A stretch of 64,000 nt of DNA from Ctena decussata (GCA_963989385.1 OZ022509.1:54355431-54419430), one strand, 5' to 3'; shown: positions 1 through 11,222, counted from the first letter of the stretch. A program made the numbers and translations. The notes: a model not told the origin generated them from the letters alone.

Positions 1-2
1 TA

Positions 3-3000
3 ACAGAACAGGATGAAAGGGCTTCTTCCAAAATCGGCGTTTGCCCAAGAGTTGTAGCAGTAAATAAAGCTGGCAGGAATGCAAGAGTTCCTGTCAAGAT
101 CTTTAATATGTCTGCCAAAACTCTGACTATCCCTCCCAAAGCACTGCTATGTCAGTTGCAAGAGGTAAAGGTTTTGCGATCTTGCAATCCTTTGTCAGAT
201 CAGACAAAAACTGCTACAATTAATCAGCAAACAGCAGATAAGTCGAAACAAAATCAAAAGGAGCCTTTCAAACTGTCTGATATTGGGGTTGATCTGACAG
301 ATTCTGTCATTAGCGAAGGACAGAAAGAACATGCAAAAAGCATATTTGAAAAATGGCAGTCAATATTTTCACGGGGTCCAATAGATCTTGGCCACACCAA
401 CTTAGTGCAGCATGAAATCAACTTAGCCGACGAAACACCTTTCAAAGAACCAGTTCGCAGAATTTCTCCAGCCTTGTTTGAAGAGGTTCGAGAACATATC
501 GCTGAAATGTTGGAGGCAGAGGCCATCAGACCTTCACAGAGTCCTTATTCATCTAATGTGGTGGTAGTGCGTAAGAAGGATGGAACAATCCGGCTTTGCA
601 TAGATTTCCGGAAGCTTAACTTGCGCACTATCAAGGATGCATATCCCATTCCTAGAATAGAGGACTCACTCCACTTGCTAGTAGGCTCGAAGTTTTTCAC
701 AAAACTTGACTTGAAAGCCGGCTATTGGCAAGTGGAGTTGAAGGAGGAAGACAAGCATAAAACGGCATTCCATGTCGGAAATCTTGGGTTTTATGAGTGC
801 AACCGTATGCCGTTTGGCCTCTGCAACGCACCAGCAACATTTCAGCGACTTATGGAGAGGGCGATGGGCGACCTCAATCTGCGAGACTGTCTAATATATC
901 TCGACGACATCATTATATTTTCTGACACCTTTGAGAGCCATCTTAGTCGTCTTGAGGCTGTTTTTCAGAGACTCCATGAGTACAACCTGAAACTAAAGGC
1001 AAGCAAGTGCGAGTTTTTCAGGACCCAGGTGACTTACCTTGGACATGTTGTCTCTGAGGATGGCATCAAGACAGACCCTGAGAAACTTAAGGCCCTCAAA
1101 GACTGGCCAATTCCTACTAGTGTCAAAGATGTCAGAAAATTCTTAGGTTTCGCGGGATATTATAGACGGTTCGTGAAAGGTTTCGCTCGGATAGTTCGAC
1201 CACTCAATGATCTCTTGGTTGGCAACTCTACCAAAAAGCCCAGTCGTCGGAGGACACCTTTTGAGTGGGGTGAGGCTCAACAGAGAGCTTTTGAGACCAT
1301 CATTGAGAAACTCTCAAACCCCCCAGTGCTTGCTTATGCAGACTACCGTAAGCCATTCAAACTGCACACAGATGCGTCCTCTAGTGGCCTTGGAGCCGTT
1401 CTGTACCAGCAGCAGGATGGCATCGACCGTGTCATAGCATATGCCAGTAGGAGTCTGAAACCATCTGAAAGAAATTATCCGGCCCATAAGCTAGAATTTC
1501 TAGCCCTCAAATGGGCCATAACGGATAAATTCCACGACTACCTCTACGGGGCGTCTTTCGAGGTGGTGACAGACAATAATCCACTGACATATGTTTTGAC
1601 AACGGCCAAACTGGATGCCACCGGCCACCGTTGGGTCGCCGCTTTGTCAAATTATAACTTTAGTTTGACCTACAGGAGCGGAAAGCTGAATCAGGACGCT
1701 GATGGCTTGTCACGCCTTACTGAAGGGCAGGATCAGCAAGTGATGTATCCAGAAGTTCTGAAAGCCATTCTGAATGTCTCACAGACTGGTCGAGACGAAC
1801 TACCGCTTGCTGATAGTTTGCTCGTGTGCAGGTCTATGCAGCACATAGCAGCCGATGATGCTGTTCCTACTGACGCTCTGAAAGGAAGTGTCATGTCCTC
1901 CACAGACTGGGATAAAGGCCAATCTGGAGATAACATCATTTCCAGAGTTAAGGAACTGGTTTCAAGTGGTCAGAAACCGTCGAAGAAAGCAGCAGCGGAA
2001 GAGCAGCCCGATGTGAAAAGATACCTTCGGGACTGGAATAAGCTGAAGCTTAAGAACAATGTGCTGTACCGAACAGTGTCAATAAATGGGCAGCAATATG
2101 ATCAGCTTATTGTCCCAAAAGGTATCACAGACACCATTCTGCATGCTCTTCATGATGACATGGGTCATCAGGGTCGCCATCGCACTGCTTGGCTCGTCAA
2201 GACCAGATTTTTCTGGCTTGGTATGGACGAGGACATAAAGAGTAAAGTGAGTCTCTGTGGTCGCTGTGTGCGACAGAAGACACGCCCTATTCCAGCAGCA
2301 GAGCTAGTCAATATCACATCCAGTGCTCCTATGGAACTGGTGTGTATAGACTTCTTATCGCTGGAAATGTCAAAGGGTCGTTATGAGCACATATTGGTCA
2401 TAACTGACCACTTTACTCGATATGCCATGGCAGTCCCTACCAGGAACCAGAAGGCCCGGACAGTAGCGAGAGTCCTCTTTGACAATTTCTTCGCACACTA
2501 TGGATTTCCAGCCAAACTCCATAGCGACAAGGCACAGAATTTTGAGTCCCGAATTATCCAGCATTTGTGCAAGGTGGCTGGCATCAAGAAGACTCGGACG
2601 ACTCCATATCACCCTATGGGAAATGGTCAAGCCGAGCGCTTCAACCAGACCCTTCTACGAATGCTGGGTACTTTGGAGCCTGCTCTGAAGTCTGACTGGA
2701 AAGCATATGTGTTGCCGCTTGTCCATGCGTACAATGCCACGCGTCATGACACCACAGGATTCTCGCCGTTCTATTTGATGTTCGGCCGTCACCCTAGGTT
2801 GGCAATCGATGCCTTCCTTGGTCTTGAGCCCTCAGCAGAGAGTGGCAGGAGCCAGGCCGAGTACACCACCAAATTCCAGTCACGCCTCGCTTTTGCCTAC
2901 AAAAAGGCATCTGAAGAAGCAGCGCGTAAGACTGATCAATACAAGGTGTACTACGACAAGAAGGTGCGTGAAAGCAACATAGCAGTCGGCGACAGGGTTT

Positions 3001-3494
3001 TGATAAGAGCTCTTGGTCTTAAAGGCAAGACCAAAATTGCTGATGAGTGGGAAGAGATGCCCTATCTTGTGACGGAAATCCCTAACAAGGATATTCCAGT
3101 CTATAAAGTTCAACAAGAGAACGGGAAAGGTCGCATCAAAACGCTCCATCGCAATCAGCTCCTTCCTTTCACTTGTCTTCCCTCTGATCGCCTCCTTTTT
3201 GTTTCTACAGACAGAAATAAAGGAGCCACAAAGGACCGAGTGGAAGACACACAACCAGGTCCAGCAACCAGTGATACCCCTCCGGACACAGAATCGGACT
3301 CCTCTGAAATTGGAGACTCCGATCGATCTGCTGATGAGGCACCATCAACAGAAAAATGCAGAACTCCAGTGCGCAGAGGTCCGGGAGGGTCAGTTTTGCA
3401 GCCAGGAAGACTAAACAGAGGAAGACCTCAAAGAACGAGGAAACCGCCAGGATGGTTAATGTCAGGCCAATGGGCAAGGCAGTATGTCAAATGA
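3..3494 (+). CDS. pol: Gypsy Pol polyprotein (RT, RNase H, integrase), partial at 5' end
   Basis: The frame is open to the window edge, so the first ATG at 108 is probably internal and the protein continues upstream into protease and Gag. Residues are counted from that ATG. Reverse transcriptase spans about 115-330, with the YLDD catalytic box at 264-267. RNase H spans about 415-535, with its first Asp at 422 (TDAS). The integrase zinc-binding HHCC region is near 682-722. The integrase core has Asp748, Asp807 and Glu843, the expected D,D-35-E spacing. A GPY/F-like segment follows near 965-1000 and the tail is Ser/Glu/Arg-rich. I see no chromodomain. Domain order RT-RH-IN is that of the Gypsy/Ty3 group, not Copia. 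No internal stop or frameshift is visible, so it may be competent or recently active. It copies element RNA into DNA and inserts it into chromosomes. Confidence 0.93.
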   Translation, partial: TEQDERASSKIGVCPRVVAVNKAGRNARVPVKIFNMSAKTLTIPPKALLCQLQEVKVLRSCNPLSDQTKTATINQQTADKSKQNQKEPFKLSDIGVDLTDSVISEGQKEHAKSIFEKWQSIFSRGPIDLGHTNLVQHEINLADETPFKEPVRRISPALFEEVREHIAEMLEAEAIRPSQSPYSSNVVVVRKKDGTIRLCIDFRKLNLRTIKDAYPIPRIEDSLHLLVGSKFFTKLDLKAGYWQVELKEEDKHKTAFHVGNLGFYECNRMPFGLCNAPATFQRLMERAMGDLNLRDCLIYLDDIIIFSDTFESHLSRLEAVFQRLHEYNLKLKASKCEFFRTQVTYLGHVVSEDGIKTDPEKLKALKDWPIPTSVKDVRKFLGFAGYYRRFVKGFARIVRPLNDLLVGNSTKKPSRRRTPFEWGEAQQRAFETIIEKLSNPPVLAYADYRKPFKLHTDASSSGLGAVLYQQQDGIDRVIAYASRSLKPSERNYPAHKLEFLALKWAITDKFHDYLYGASFEVVTDNNPLTYVLTTAKLDATGHRWVAALSNYNFSLTYRSGKLNQDADGLSRLTEGQDQQVMYPEVLKAILNVSQTGRDELPLADSLLVCRSMQHIAADDAVPTDALKGSVMSSTDWDKGQSGDNIISRVKELVSSGQKPSKKAAAEEQPDVKRYLRDWNKLKLKNNVLYRTVSINGQQYDQLIVPKGITDTILHALHDDMGHQGRHRTAWLVKTRFFWLGMDEDIKSKVSLCGRCVRQKTRPIPAAELVNITSSAPMELVCIDFLSLEMSKGRYEHILVITDHFTRYAMAVPTRNQKARTVARVLFDNFFAHYGFPAKLHSDKAQNFESRIIQHLCKVAGIKKTRTTPYHPMGNGQAERFNQTLLRMLGTLEPALKSDWKAYVLPLVHAYNATRHDTTGFSPFYLMFGRHPRLAIDAFLGLEPSAESGRSQAEYTTKFQSRLAFAYKKASEEAARKTDQYKVYYDKKVRESNIAVGDRVLIRALGLKGKTKIADEWEEMPYLVTEIPNKDIPVYKVQQENGKGRIKTLHRNQLLPFTCLPSDRLLFVSTDRNKGATKDRVEDTQPGPATSDTPPDTESDSSEIGDSDRSADEAPSTEKCRTPVRRGPGGSVLQPGRLNRGRPQRTRKPPGWLMSGQWARQYVK

Positions 3495-4450
3495 CAGTAA
3501 GGACTCTGCTAGCTTTCCAGACCTCAAAATCATGCAGGAATGACAGTGAGAGGTTGCAGAAACCTCATTTTAATTTGTAAATAGTCTTTTTAATTTTACG
3601 CTGATCAATTTCTTGTTTTCTTGATCATCTCTTGCTTTCAGTCAGTTCTGGTGTGACTTACACCAAGACTGTTGCTGAAATACTGTGCTGTAATGTTTAT
3701 CATTGTCCTTGTCTAAGCACGTAGTATCAGTGCATACTTATACTAATATGCATTGACAGCTAATTCTTAGCTGATATAATGTCTAAACTGTGCTTACTGA
3801 CAGTTCAAAACTGATCAGTAGATACATGTCCTTCTTCACCTTCTTGTCTGTGATACCGTCCATGAACTATATTCTACACTTATTTTACCACTGCCCTTGT
3901 CCTGCTTGCCAACCCAACTCATAATCTTGTTAGCACGACAGTTTATGTCTTTAATTTCCAAACCTGTAACTGTGAAAAGATCTCCTGGCTATGGCATCAA
4001 TTGTTCGATCCCGGGTAATGAACAATTGTAACGTCCTATGGACAGGTTGTCTTTTCGGTTCCATGCTATTAGGGGTTAGTTATCAAACAAAACAAACTTT
4101 TCTAAAAATCCTCTTACAGTCGTAGCACGATAACCTTTCAAATATATCATGCCCTGATATCACAAACATAGCCTACAATAAAACCACTATCATCTGGTTC
4201 CCAAGAGGGGAATCAATGCTAATACTACCTTCACATATAAATCATTCGTCGCTACATATTTTAAATCAAATGCACATGTCAACCATTGAACATTACACCC
4301 AGACTTTTAAAAAACTCGCTTCACATGTCATCTATCATTTTCATTGAAACTAGTCACTAATCTTAGAAAAACATGATTTTTTTTTTGGTCAGGATCATCC
4401 TGATAGCTTATTTTTAATATAGTTTATATGTCGAGGACGACATTTTCTAA
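3495..4450 (+). other. Gypsy 3' untranslated region
   Basis: About 950 bp lie between the pol stop and the polypurine tract. The stretch is AT-rich with no long frame on the + strand. I see no envelope-like gene. Confidence 0.5.
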
Positions 4451-4462
4451 AGCAGGGGAAAA
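4451..4462 (+). promoter_or_regulatory. Candidate polypurine tract
   Basis: A run reading AGCAGGGGAAAA stands directly before a TGTCAT start. This is the usual arrangement for second-strand priming next to a 3' LTR. Confidence 0.55.
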
Positions 4463-4616
4463 TGTCATATGTTGAAATAAATCATTGAAAACACATTGTG
4501 TTTTGTTGTATATGCATCCCGCACATTTATCTCCTAGGTTGTCCTCGCGTAGCAGATTGCATGGGGTGTTTCTAACTAACCTGTATTAATAGCACTCAGG
4601 TGTGTAGGCTACCTGC

Positions 4617-4743
4617 ATGAGTACTAAGTATGCTTCATTGCAGATAGCCATAGGTATTCAAGGTGAAGACATCTACATATTCACCCTTGAACATACATGT
4701 TTATCATGTATATTTATGTTTGTTTCATCTTTGTATGTTGCAG
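4617..4743 (+). repeat. 127-bp direct repeat, copy 1
   Basis: Nearly identical to 5074-5200, with one difference noticed. Both copies end in TTGCAG. They lie inside the presumed LTR, about 330 bp apart. Confidence 0.85.
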
Positions 4744-5073
4744 GTTAGTGAATATTTTGTACCATTTCCATAGAAACATTACTTTTTACAGACTAGTTAA
4801 GCCATGTTTGTAAGTATTTGCCATTTTAGTAGCAGAATTGAATTCCGTCGGCGTCGGTGACGGCAGGAATTCTTCTTGCCGGCAAAGGATGCATCATTGC
4901 ACATTCTTTCATTGTCATCATTTCATTGACTCATTATATCTTAATTGCTTTCTAAGAACTGTGAAACCTTGTATTATCATTTGAATACTTTTAAATAAGA
5001 TGAATTTTGAAACAGTTCTTTATACATGTTGTATTGCATATTTCCATTTGTTAATTAGCTGCATAGTGATTGT

Positions 5074-5200
5074 ATGAGTATTAAGTATGCTTCATTGCAG
5101 ATAGCCATAGGTATTCAAGGTGAAGACATCTACATATTCACCCTTGAACATACATGTTTATCATGTATATTTATGTTTGTTTCATCTTTGTATGTTGCAG
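5074..5200 (+). repeat. 127-bp direct repeat, copy 2
   Basis: Second copy of 4617-4743. The sequence after it diverges from that after copy 1. Confidence 0.85.
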
Positions 5201-5313
5201 CTGCCATGTTCCAGATCATCATTAAATATCATCATCATAGAAGCCTGTTGTTCTTGTTCAATTAGAACCTACATCCCGAGGTCGGGGCATCAAAGTATGC
5301 TTCTCCCATGACA

Positions 5314-5958
5314 CTTTTGTAGGCCGTAATTCATTATGAGCAGTCTTTGATTCTTTTTATCTTTGCCCAGGCAATTTTATCTTGTAAATATTGCAGAAAT
5401 TAAATTTTATCTAGGTTCCATATTGTCCCTTGAATATGAATTGTCGGTATTTTATGTTGTAGCAAATTCTCCCTTTCCACAAAAGTTATTATGATTTTGT
5501 AATGAAAACAAATTTGGTAGCATTCAAAATCATGTTAGCAAGAGCTCTTACATGGGTCTACAAAAACCTGTCAAAACATTCAAATTAATGCCAAAAATGA
5601 AGCCTCTACAATCTTTATAAACTGAAGTTGACATCGATTTCAAAAACATCATAAGAAATCCGCATTGCTTTTCAAGGAATAAATCAATAACAATTGCCAC
5701 CCTTCTAACTTGTGTATGGATATTGTAGGCAATGATAGACAAGCTTTGACAAAGTTTGATTTTGTATTTACAATGGTATTTGACTTGAATGCCAAGCCCT
5801 GAAAAAATTGTACATAGTGGTATGACTGGAGGCTCATAAAGGGGGGGTATCAATAAGGTGGGTTTTCTGCATCCTACCAAAGTTTTCTTTTTTTAAACTG
5901 ATGGTATACTCCAATGTGTCTAGTTTATTGAACCATATGTGACTTTGGTCGGAAAGCC
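5314..5958. other. AT-rich intergenic DNA
   Basis: Nothing recognised. A minus-strand open frame of about 110 codons has no family resemblance and no splice or codon support. Confidence 0.5.
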
Positions 5959-5968
5959 CTACTTACTG

Positions 5969-6240
5969 GCCAGGCCGGGTAGCGCAATCGGTAGGGCACC
6001 TGACTAGTAAGTCAGAGGTCCTGGGTTCGAATCCCAGTCTGGCCACATACTTTCGTTTCTCCTTCTGCTGATTCAAGAAGGGCAGTTGTCAGTTACTGGC
6101 GAAAGTATGTGCACTTAGTACTGGTTAACCGCTTAGGAGGTCTAAGCCTGCCCAGGGATAGTGTGGTTAGGTTAACTGACCGTCCCGACATGACCTTAGT
6201 TGTTTACCGTGGACGTTAAGCATCAAATCAACCAACCAAC
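5969..6240 (+). mobile_element. tRNA-derived SINE (V-SINE/RUDI-like), copy 1
   Basis: The head (5973-6044) folds like a tRNA, with A box near TAGCGCAATCGG and B box GGTTCGAATCC. The tail contains the GGACGTTAAGC block and ends in CAACC repeats. The 272-bp element is flanked by a perfect 10-bp duplication, CTACTTACTG, at 5959-5968 and 6241-6250. Two further + copies and one - copy are in the window. It is not a functional tRNA gene. Confidence 0.93.
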
Positions 6241-6989
6241 CTACTTACTGAGCTATGGGTCCACAGAAGTGGGTTGGGTAATCCAATATGGTTTAGCCTG
6301 TCTTGTAAAAACATTCTCATTTAGTAGAAGAGTACAACAGACAGACAGGATTTGATAGAATGATTAACAGAACATCTAAAATATATTTCCATATCATTTT
6401 ATTTGGTTTAATTTGAACATATGTTGTAAAAAAAGACTTCCTTTGACATTCAGCATTTTTTTTTATTTTTGTCCACAATTTTCAATATTTCTTGGCATTA
6501 TTGTTAAATAAACAGACCAGTTATCATCAAACTCATGTCAAGGAAGCACCTTGACCAGGACATTGGATGATGTGACCAGAATTTCACAATGACCTAGTTT
6601 CATGGTTGACTGAACACATAAACTTGCTTGGAAGATGGTTTTTCATTCAATTTTGACCTAGAATTACGACCCTTTGGTCAAATTACTATTTTAACTGCTA
6701 TATTATGCCCTATACCCCCGCCAGTAAAGGTGAGAGAGGATACATACACCCCCCCCCCCCCCCCCCCCCCTTTGTTGTAAGTCAAAAAGGAAGAGTGTTT
6801 TTATAGTGTTTGGTATCATTGTAAACACAAAATGTAGCACTTTTAGCACCTGCATAGCATTTTCGACCAGCATGCCCCTTAACAAAGTAATGATGTCATT
6901 TGCAAAGATCTTTTCGAAGGCCCCTGGTACCCATTTATCTCAAGTCTGACTTTGCACAACTAACAATGGATTGATTTATTTCTTTTCAG
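6241..6989. other. Intron/intergenic DNA before T1, with poly-C tract
   Basis: AT-rich DNA with no gene. A run of about 22 C lies at 6749-6770. The last 20 bases form the polypyrimidine tract and AG acceptor of T1 (AG at 6988-6989). Confidence 0.55.
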
Positions 6990-7357
6990 GCGGGAAGACT
7001 CAGAATGCAAAACTGATACCAGTTTACCAGGGAGTTATTGTAGAAATACCAAGTGTCGACACACTCAGTCACCAAGAAGATCAATCACATAAGTTACAGA
7101 CAAGAGAGTTATCTAAAAGAGATATGCCGTCAATGCCATATATGATGTCACCAAATATGATGCCATTAATAAAGCCGGGACCCGTTTATTTCTGTGATAT
7201 TTGTAGAAAAGGCTTCCCCAGCCCATCACATCTAGAAATACACAAGAGAAGTCACACTGGGATCAAACCATATGCTTGTGAATTCTGTGACAAAAGATGT
7301 ACAACCAAGTCAAATCTCAATTCTCATGTATTTCACTGTCATTTTAAAACCAAGTAA
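6990..7357 (+). CDS. T1: alternative terminal exon, two C2H2 zinc fingers
   Basis: The exon follows TTCTTTTCAG and begins with the last two bases of a split codon (phase 1), as throughout the array. It encodes 122 residues. A 68-residue Ser/Met-rich linker precedes finger 1 (about 69-89, C-x2-C-x12-H-x3-H), a TGIKPYA linker and finger 2 (97-118, C-x2-C-x12-H-x4-H), then four residues and TAA. Helix positions -1,2,3,6 read S,S,H,I in finger 1 and T,S,N,S in finger 2. Finger 2 carries the CDKRC...KSNL framework shared only with T2, and its Phe is replaced by Cys. The likely role is the sequence-specific DNA-binding end of a nuclear transcription factor whose constant part lies upstream. The 3' flank is interrupted by a 2.4-kb repeat. 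Confidence 0.85.
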
Positions 7358-7415
7358 ATATTTCTTGAGTACTTTTCTACAATTCATTGGAATTTTGTCC
7401 AAATTGCTGATTATT

Positions 7416-9792
7416 AGCTCACCTGAGCCGAAGGCTCCGGGGGAGCTTTTAGTATGGACAGGCTCCGTCGTCGTCCGTCCACACTTTCAAACAACTTCTT
7501 CTCTGAAACCACTGGGCCAATTGTTACCAAATTTCATATGTAGCCTCCTGGGACTGGGGGAACGAAAAGTTGTTCAAATGGTCTGGGTCACATGACCAAC
7601 ATGGCCGCCATGCCCATATATGGTCAGAACCTTAAAAAATCTTCTTCTCCAGAACCAATAGGCCGATGGCCTTGAAACTTGGTATGTAGCATTGGGTACG
7701 GGAGTACTACCAAGATTGTTAAAATTATGACCTTGGGTTGACCTTGACCTTTTTTAAGGTAACATGAAATTTGGTCCCTTGTGCTTTTATATGGCAAAAT
7801 GCTAGAACACAAGATATCTTGGAAACCGTTGAAGATTTTGATCTAAAATTGGTATGTACAGTCATCTAAATCAGGTCATGAAGATTTATGAATACAAGAG
7901 GTCAAGGTCATTCCTTGACCTTTGACCCAGAACTCTCATATTTTGACAATTTCAGACAATCTCCTCAAAAGCCACTGGGCCAATTGAAATCAAATTTCAT
8001 ATAGAGCCTACAGGGGTTTAGGGAACAAAAATTTATTTGTACGGTCCAGGTCACATGACCATCATGGCCGCCAGGCCCATATATGACAAAAACCTTTAAA
8101 AATCTTCTTCTCCAGAACCAATTGATTGATGGCATTGAAACTTGGTATGTAGCATTGGGTGCTTGAGTACTATCAAGATTGTTCAAATTATGACCTTGGG
8201 TTGACCTTGACCTTTTTTACGACAAGGTCAAATGTGGGAAAATGCTAGAACTTAAGATTTCTTGGAAAGTTTTGAAGATTAAAGCTTAAAAATTGGTATA
8301 TGCAGTCATCTTAATAAGTGCATGAAGATTTTTGCATACAAGAGGTCAAGGTCATTATTTGACCTTTGACCCAGAACTCTCATATTATGACAATTTTAAA
8401 CAATCTCCTCAAAAACTACTGGGCAAATTGTAACCAAATTCCATATATAGAGCCTTCAGGGGTTGAGGGAATGAAAATTTGTTCTAACGGTCTTGGTCAC
8501 ATGACCAACATGGCCACCACACTCATATATGGTAAAAACCTTTAAAAATCTTCTTCTCCAGAACCAATTGACCGATGGCCGTGAAACTTGGTATGTAGCA
8601 TTGGATACTCCAGTACTATCAAGATTGCTCAAAATGATGACCTTGGGTTGACCTTGACCATTTTACGGCAAGGTCAAATATCGGAAAATGCTAGAACATA
8701 AGATTTCATGGAAAGTTGTGAAGATTTAGGCCTAAAAGTTGGTAAATACAGTCATCTTAATGTGTACATGAAGATTCATGAGTACAAGAGGTCAAGGTTG
8801 TCCTTTAACCTATGACCCTGAATTCTTATAGTTTGACAATAATATTTCAAACTTCGTCTTAAAAGCCACTGAGCAAATTGTAACCAAACTTCATATAGAA
8901 CCTTCAGGGGTTGAGGTAACGAAAATTTCTTCAAATGGTCTTGGTCACATGATCAACCATGCCCATATATGTTAAAAATCTTTAAAAGTCTTCTACTCCA
9001 GAACCAATTGATTGATGGCCTTGAAACTTGGTATGTAGCATTGGGTACTCCAGTACTATCAAGATTGTTTAAATTAAGACCTTGGGTTGACCTTGAACTT
9101 TTTTTATAGGAAGATTAAATATGGGAAAAGACTAGAACTTAAAAGATTTCATGGGAAGTTTTGAAGATTTTGGCCTAAAAATTGGTGTATACAGTTGTCT
9201 AAATGAGGTCAAGAAGAATTATGAGTACTAGAGGTCAAGGTCATTCTTTGACCTTGACCCAGGTCTCTCATATTTTGACAATTTCAAACATTTCCTCAAA
9301 AGCCAAAGGGCCAGTTGTAAACACATTTCATATAGAGCCTCCAGGGGTTGATTGAAGAAAAATTTGTTCAAACGGTCCAGCTCACATGACCAACATGGCC
9401 ACCATACCCATTTATGGTATAAACCTTTAATACTTTTCTTCTTTAGAACCAATACACCAATGGCCTTGAAGCTTAGTAAGTAGCATGGAGCACTACAGTA
9501 CGACCAAGACTGTTCAAATGATGACTTTGGGTTTACCTTGACCTTTTTTGCGGCATGGTCAAATATGGGAAAATGCTCTAACATAAGATTTCATGAAAAG
9601 TTTTGAAGACTTTGGCCTAAAAATGGTCTATATAGTTGACTTAGTGAGTACATGAAGATTTATGCGTACAAGAAGTCATGGTCAATCTTTGACTTTTGAC
9701 CCAAGACTCATTTTTTGGCAATTTTAGACATAAGAAAAAGAGACTTTGCCAATTGTTCAGGTGAGCGATTCAGGGCCTCATGGCCCTCTTGT
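7416..9792. mobile_element. 2.4-kb repeat element with about 450-bp tandem core
   Basis: The ends read AGCTCACCTGAGC on the left and CAGGTGAGC near the right, an inverted pair; the right end closes with a CCCTCTTG motif. The core holds nearly five copies of a 440-465 bp unit; the landmark TCTTCTTCTCCAG recurs at about 7637, 8102, 8549, 8988 and, altered, 9435. Each unit is rich in TTGACCTTGACC and TTTGACC motifs. There is no coding frame. The layout recalls bivalve non-autonomous elements with tandem cores (the pearl type), but the class is uncertain. It sits in DNA that is continuous with the 3' flank of T2, so it inserted after T1 and T2 were duplicated. Confidence 0.75.
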
Positions 9793-10227
9793 TTTTTAAA
9801 TATCTGAAATTTTGAACAACCTGATTTTTGTAATATATTGCAGGAAATTTTTGGAGGCATTTAATATCTAGCTATTTCTGGGATTAATAAAATGAGCAGA
9901 AATTAAAATCATAGGACCTTCTAGCCAGGGAGCAGTTTGTATGTAACCCTTTTATTTATCTTCAATGTTTAGAGGGATTGTTCTCATCAGTTTTGACCGA
10001 GACGTGACCGAGACAATAAATGTTTAAATGTATTTCTTTGGTTATAAGATGGAGATTTTTCCCTTCCAAAACAATCCCAAAAATCTAGATCTGTCTCATA
10101 AGACACATCTAGATTTTTTGGGGTCATTTTAGAAGAGAACCATCATCATCTAGCAGAATTTCATAAAACTCATTTAAATATTTTTTAGGTCATTCTGGAG
10201 AGACAACATTGGTGACTTCCTGGGTTC
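9793..10227. other. Displaced 3' flank of T1 and a short inverted repeat
   Basis: The segment 9795-9900 resembles 12115-12200 downstream of T2, so it is the old 3' flank of T1. At 10080-10125 is a palindrome around TCTAGATxTGTCTxATAAGAC that recurs near 24955, 25640, 35050 and 38765. Confidence 0.55.
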
Positions 10228-10363
10228 GAGGTTATAAAACTTGAGAATAATCTCAAACGCAAAATAAAGCACACTGATTGGCTGCTTCCGAGCATGTGCT
10301 CGGAAGCAGCCAATCAGTGTGCTTTATTTTGAGTTTGAGAATGTACTCAAGTTTTATAACCTC
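10228..10363. mobile_element. Palindromic MITE family A, copy 1
   Basis: A 136-bp near-perfect inverted repeat with ends GAGGTTATAAAACTTGAG and complement, centred on a GAGCATGTGCTC-like turn. Other copies are at 13839-13949 (inside the T3 coding frame), 19918-20053 and 56691-56815, with a variant at 47985-48181. Confidence 0.85.
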
Positions 10364-10617
10364 AAGGCCAGATTGCTTTCCAGAATGACACAGTTTTTCT
10401 GAAATGGGAGCAAATTCTTTCCTTTAATAGTTAACTCCTTTTGAGAATGATGGCAAAACAATTAAAAGGTTTCTGCTTGTCCTGAAAGTGTACCAATGCC
10501 CATTATACTGTGTAAGTGTTCATTAATAAACAGACCCCACTTTACACAGAATTCTGTTGTTTTTTGTATATTGCACACTTTTTACATACTGGAGAGAAAG
10601 CATACATGTTAATTTTC
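10364..10617. other. Intergenic DNA with a finger-linker relic
   Basis: At about 10578-10604 the DNA reads as HTGEKAYM, the consensus link between C2H2 fingers, with no fingers around it. A half copy of the AGGAGCAAATTCTTTCC hairpin motif is near 10407. Confidence 0.4.
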
Positions 10618-10802
10618 AGCTCGCCTGAACAAAGTTCAGGCAGAGCTATTGAACTACCCCCGGCGTTGGCGTTAGCATTAGCGTTAGCGGAGATTGCGCC
10701 GGCGGTGGCATCAGCAAAATATTAAAGTTTTGCGTTAAAGTTTTTTAGGTGATGGGCAAGGCACTGTCAGGCGAGCTGTCCTGTCCTGGTGACAGGTCTT
10801 GT
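10618..10802. mobile_element. Short element with GC-rich core, copy 1
   Basis: It runs from TCAGCTCGCCTGAAC to GGTGACAGGTCTTGTT. The inner ends are complementary (AGCTCGCCTG and CAGGCGAGCT) and the core is GC-rich around GGCGTTGGCG. A second copy is at 25768-25929. It may be a small Helitron-like element; the class is a guess. Confidence 0.6.
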
Positions 10803-10829
10803 TATCTACTGCAGTGAATACTTACTATA

Positions 10830-11222
10830 TTAATGTTACTTAATGCCCCTGCACCAAAAATACCCACTGCCTCTTTTCGAAAAATAACGCTATAGTGTCT
10901 TGCCAACCTCTGTGTTTTCCATTAGGAAAGTCAGCTTAATTTTCTGTTTGTTTCTATGGAAGATGTAGCTCTTCCAATTTGGGTCCGCCATTTAAGGAAA
11001 GAATTTGCTCTTAGAAGAGCAAATTTCTTCCTTTAAGAGCGGGCACCAATTGAGTAGGGAGGCAAAAAAAAATGAATTGCTTCCTGTGAAAGTATATCCA
11101 TTTTAGCTTAATGCTGTTTATTAGAATCATTTTGTCAATGGCTAATTGGCTACTCTTAAGGCTCTAAATAACACGCCATTATACTGAAAGCAAAAATCCC
11201 TTGGGTGTTTAATAGGTTTTTA
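10830..11222. mobile_element. MITE family G with foldback core, copy 1
   Basis: The left end carries AATGCCCCTGCACC and the right end TTTAATAGG, as in copies at 14175-14535, 42295-42670 and 63475-63840. The core at 10985-11032 is a hairpin of AAGGAAAGAATTTGCTC and its complement. The right end abuts a second HTGEKPYM relic at about 11222-11248. Confidence 0.6.

Larger units (their letters stand above)
1..5313 (+). mobile_element. Gypsy/Ty3-type LTR retrotransposon, 5' part outside window
   Basis: The window opens inside the polyprotein frame of a Gypsy-type element. The order is polymerase frame, about 970 bp without a frame, polypurine tract and probable 3' LTR. Gag, protease and the 5' LTR would lie upstream of base 1, so the target-site duplication cannot be checked. 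The long intact frame suggests a young insertion. It is on the same strand as the zinc-finger exon array and separates that array from whatever constant exons lie upstream. Confidence 0.9.
4463..5313 (+). repeat. Probable 3' LTR of the Gypsy element
   Basis: It begins TGTCAT directly after the polypurine tract and would end with the matching ATGACA at 5308-5313, giving an 851-bp LTR with 6-bp terminal inverted repeats. An AATAAA-type sequence is near 4477. Inside it is a 127-bp direct duplication (4617-4743 and 5074-5200). The right boundary is an inference, because the 5' LTR is not in the window for comparison. Confidence 0.5.

Noticed and set aside
5548..5880. 110-codon minus-strand frame
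   Set aside because: No family resemblance or splice sites; plain AT-rich DNA.
5973..6044. tRNA gene
   Set aside because: It is the head of a SINE with tail and target duplication; the same applies near 15305, 26863, 29005 and 53555.
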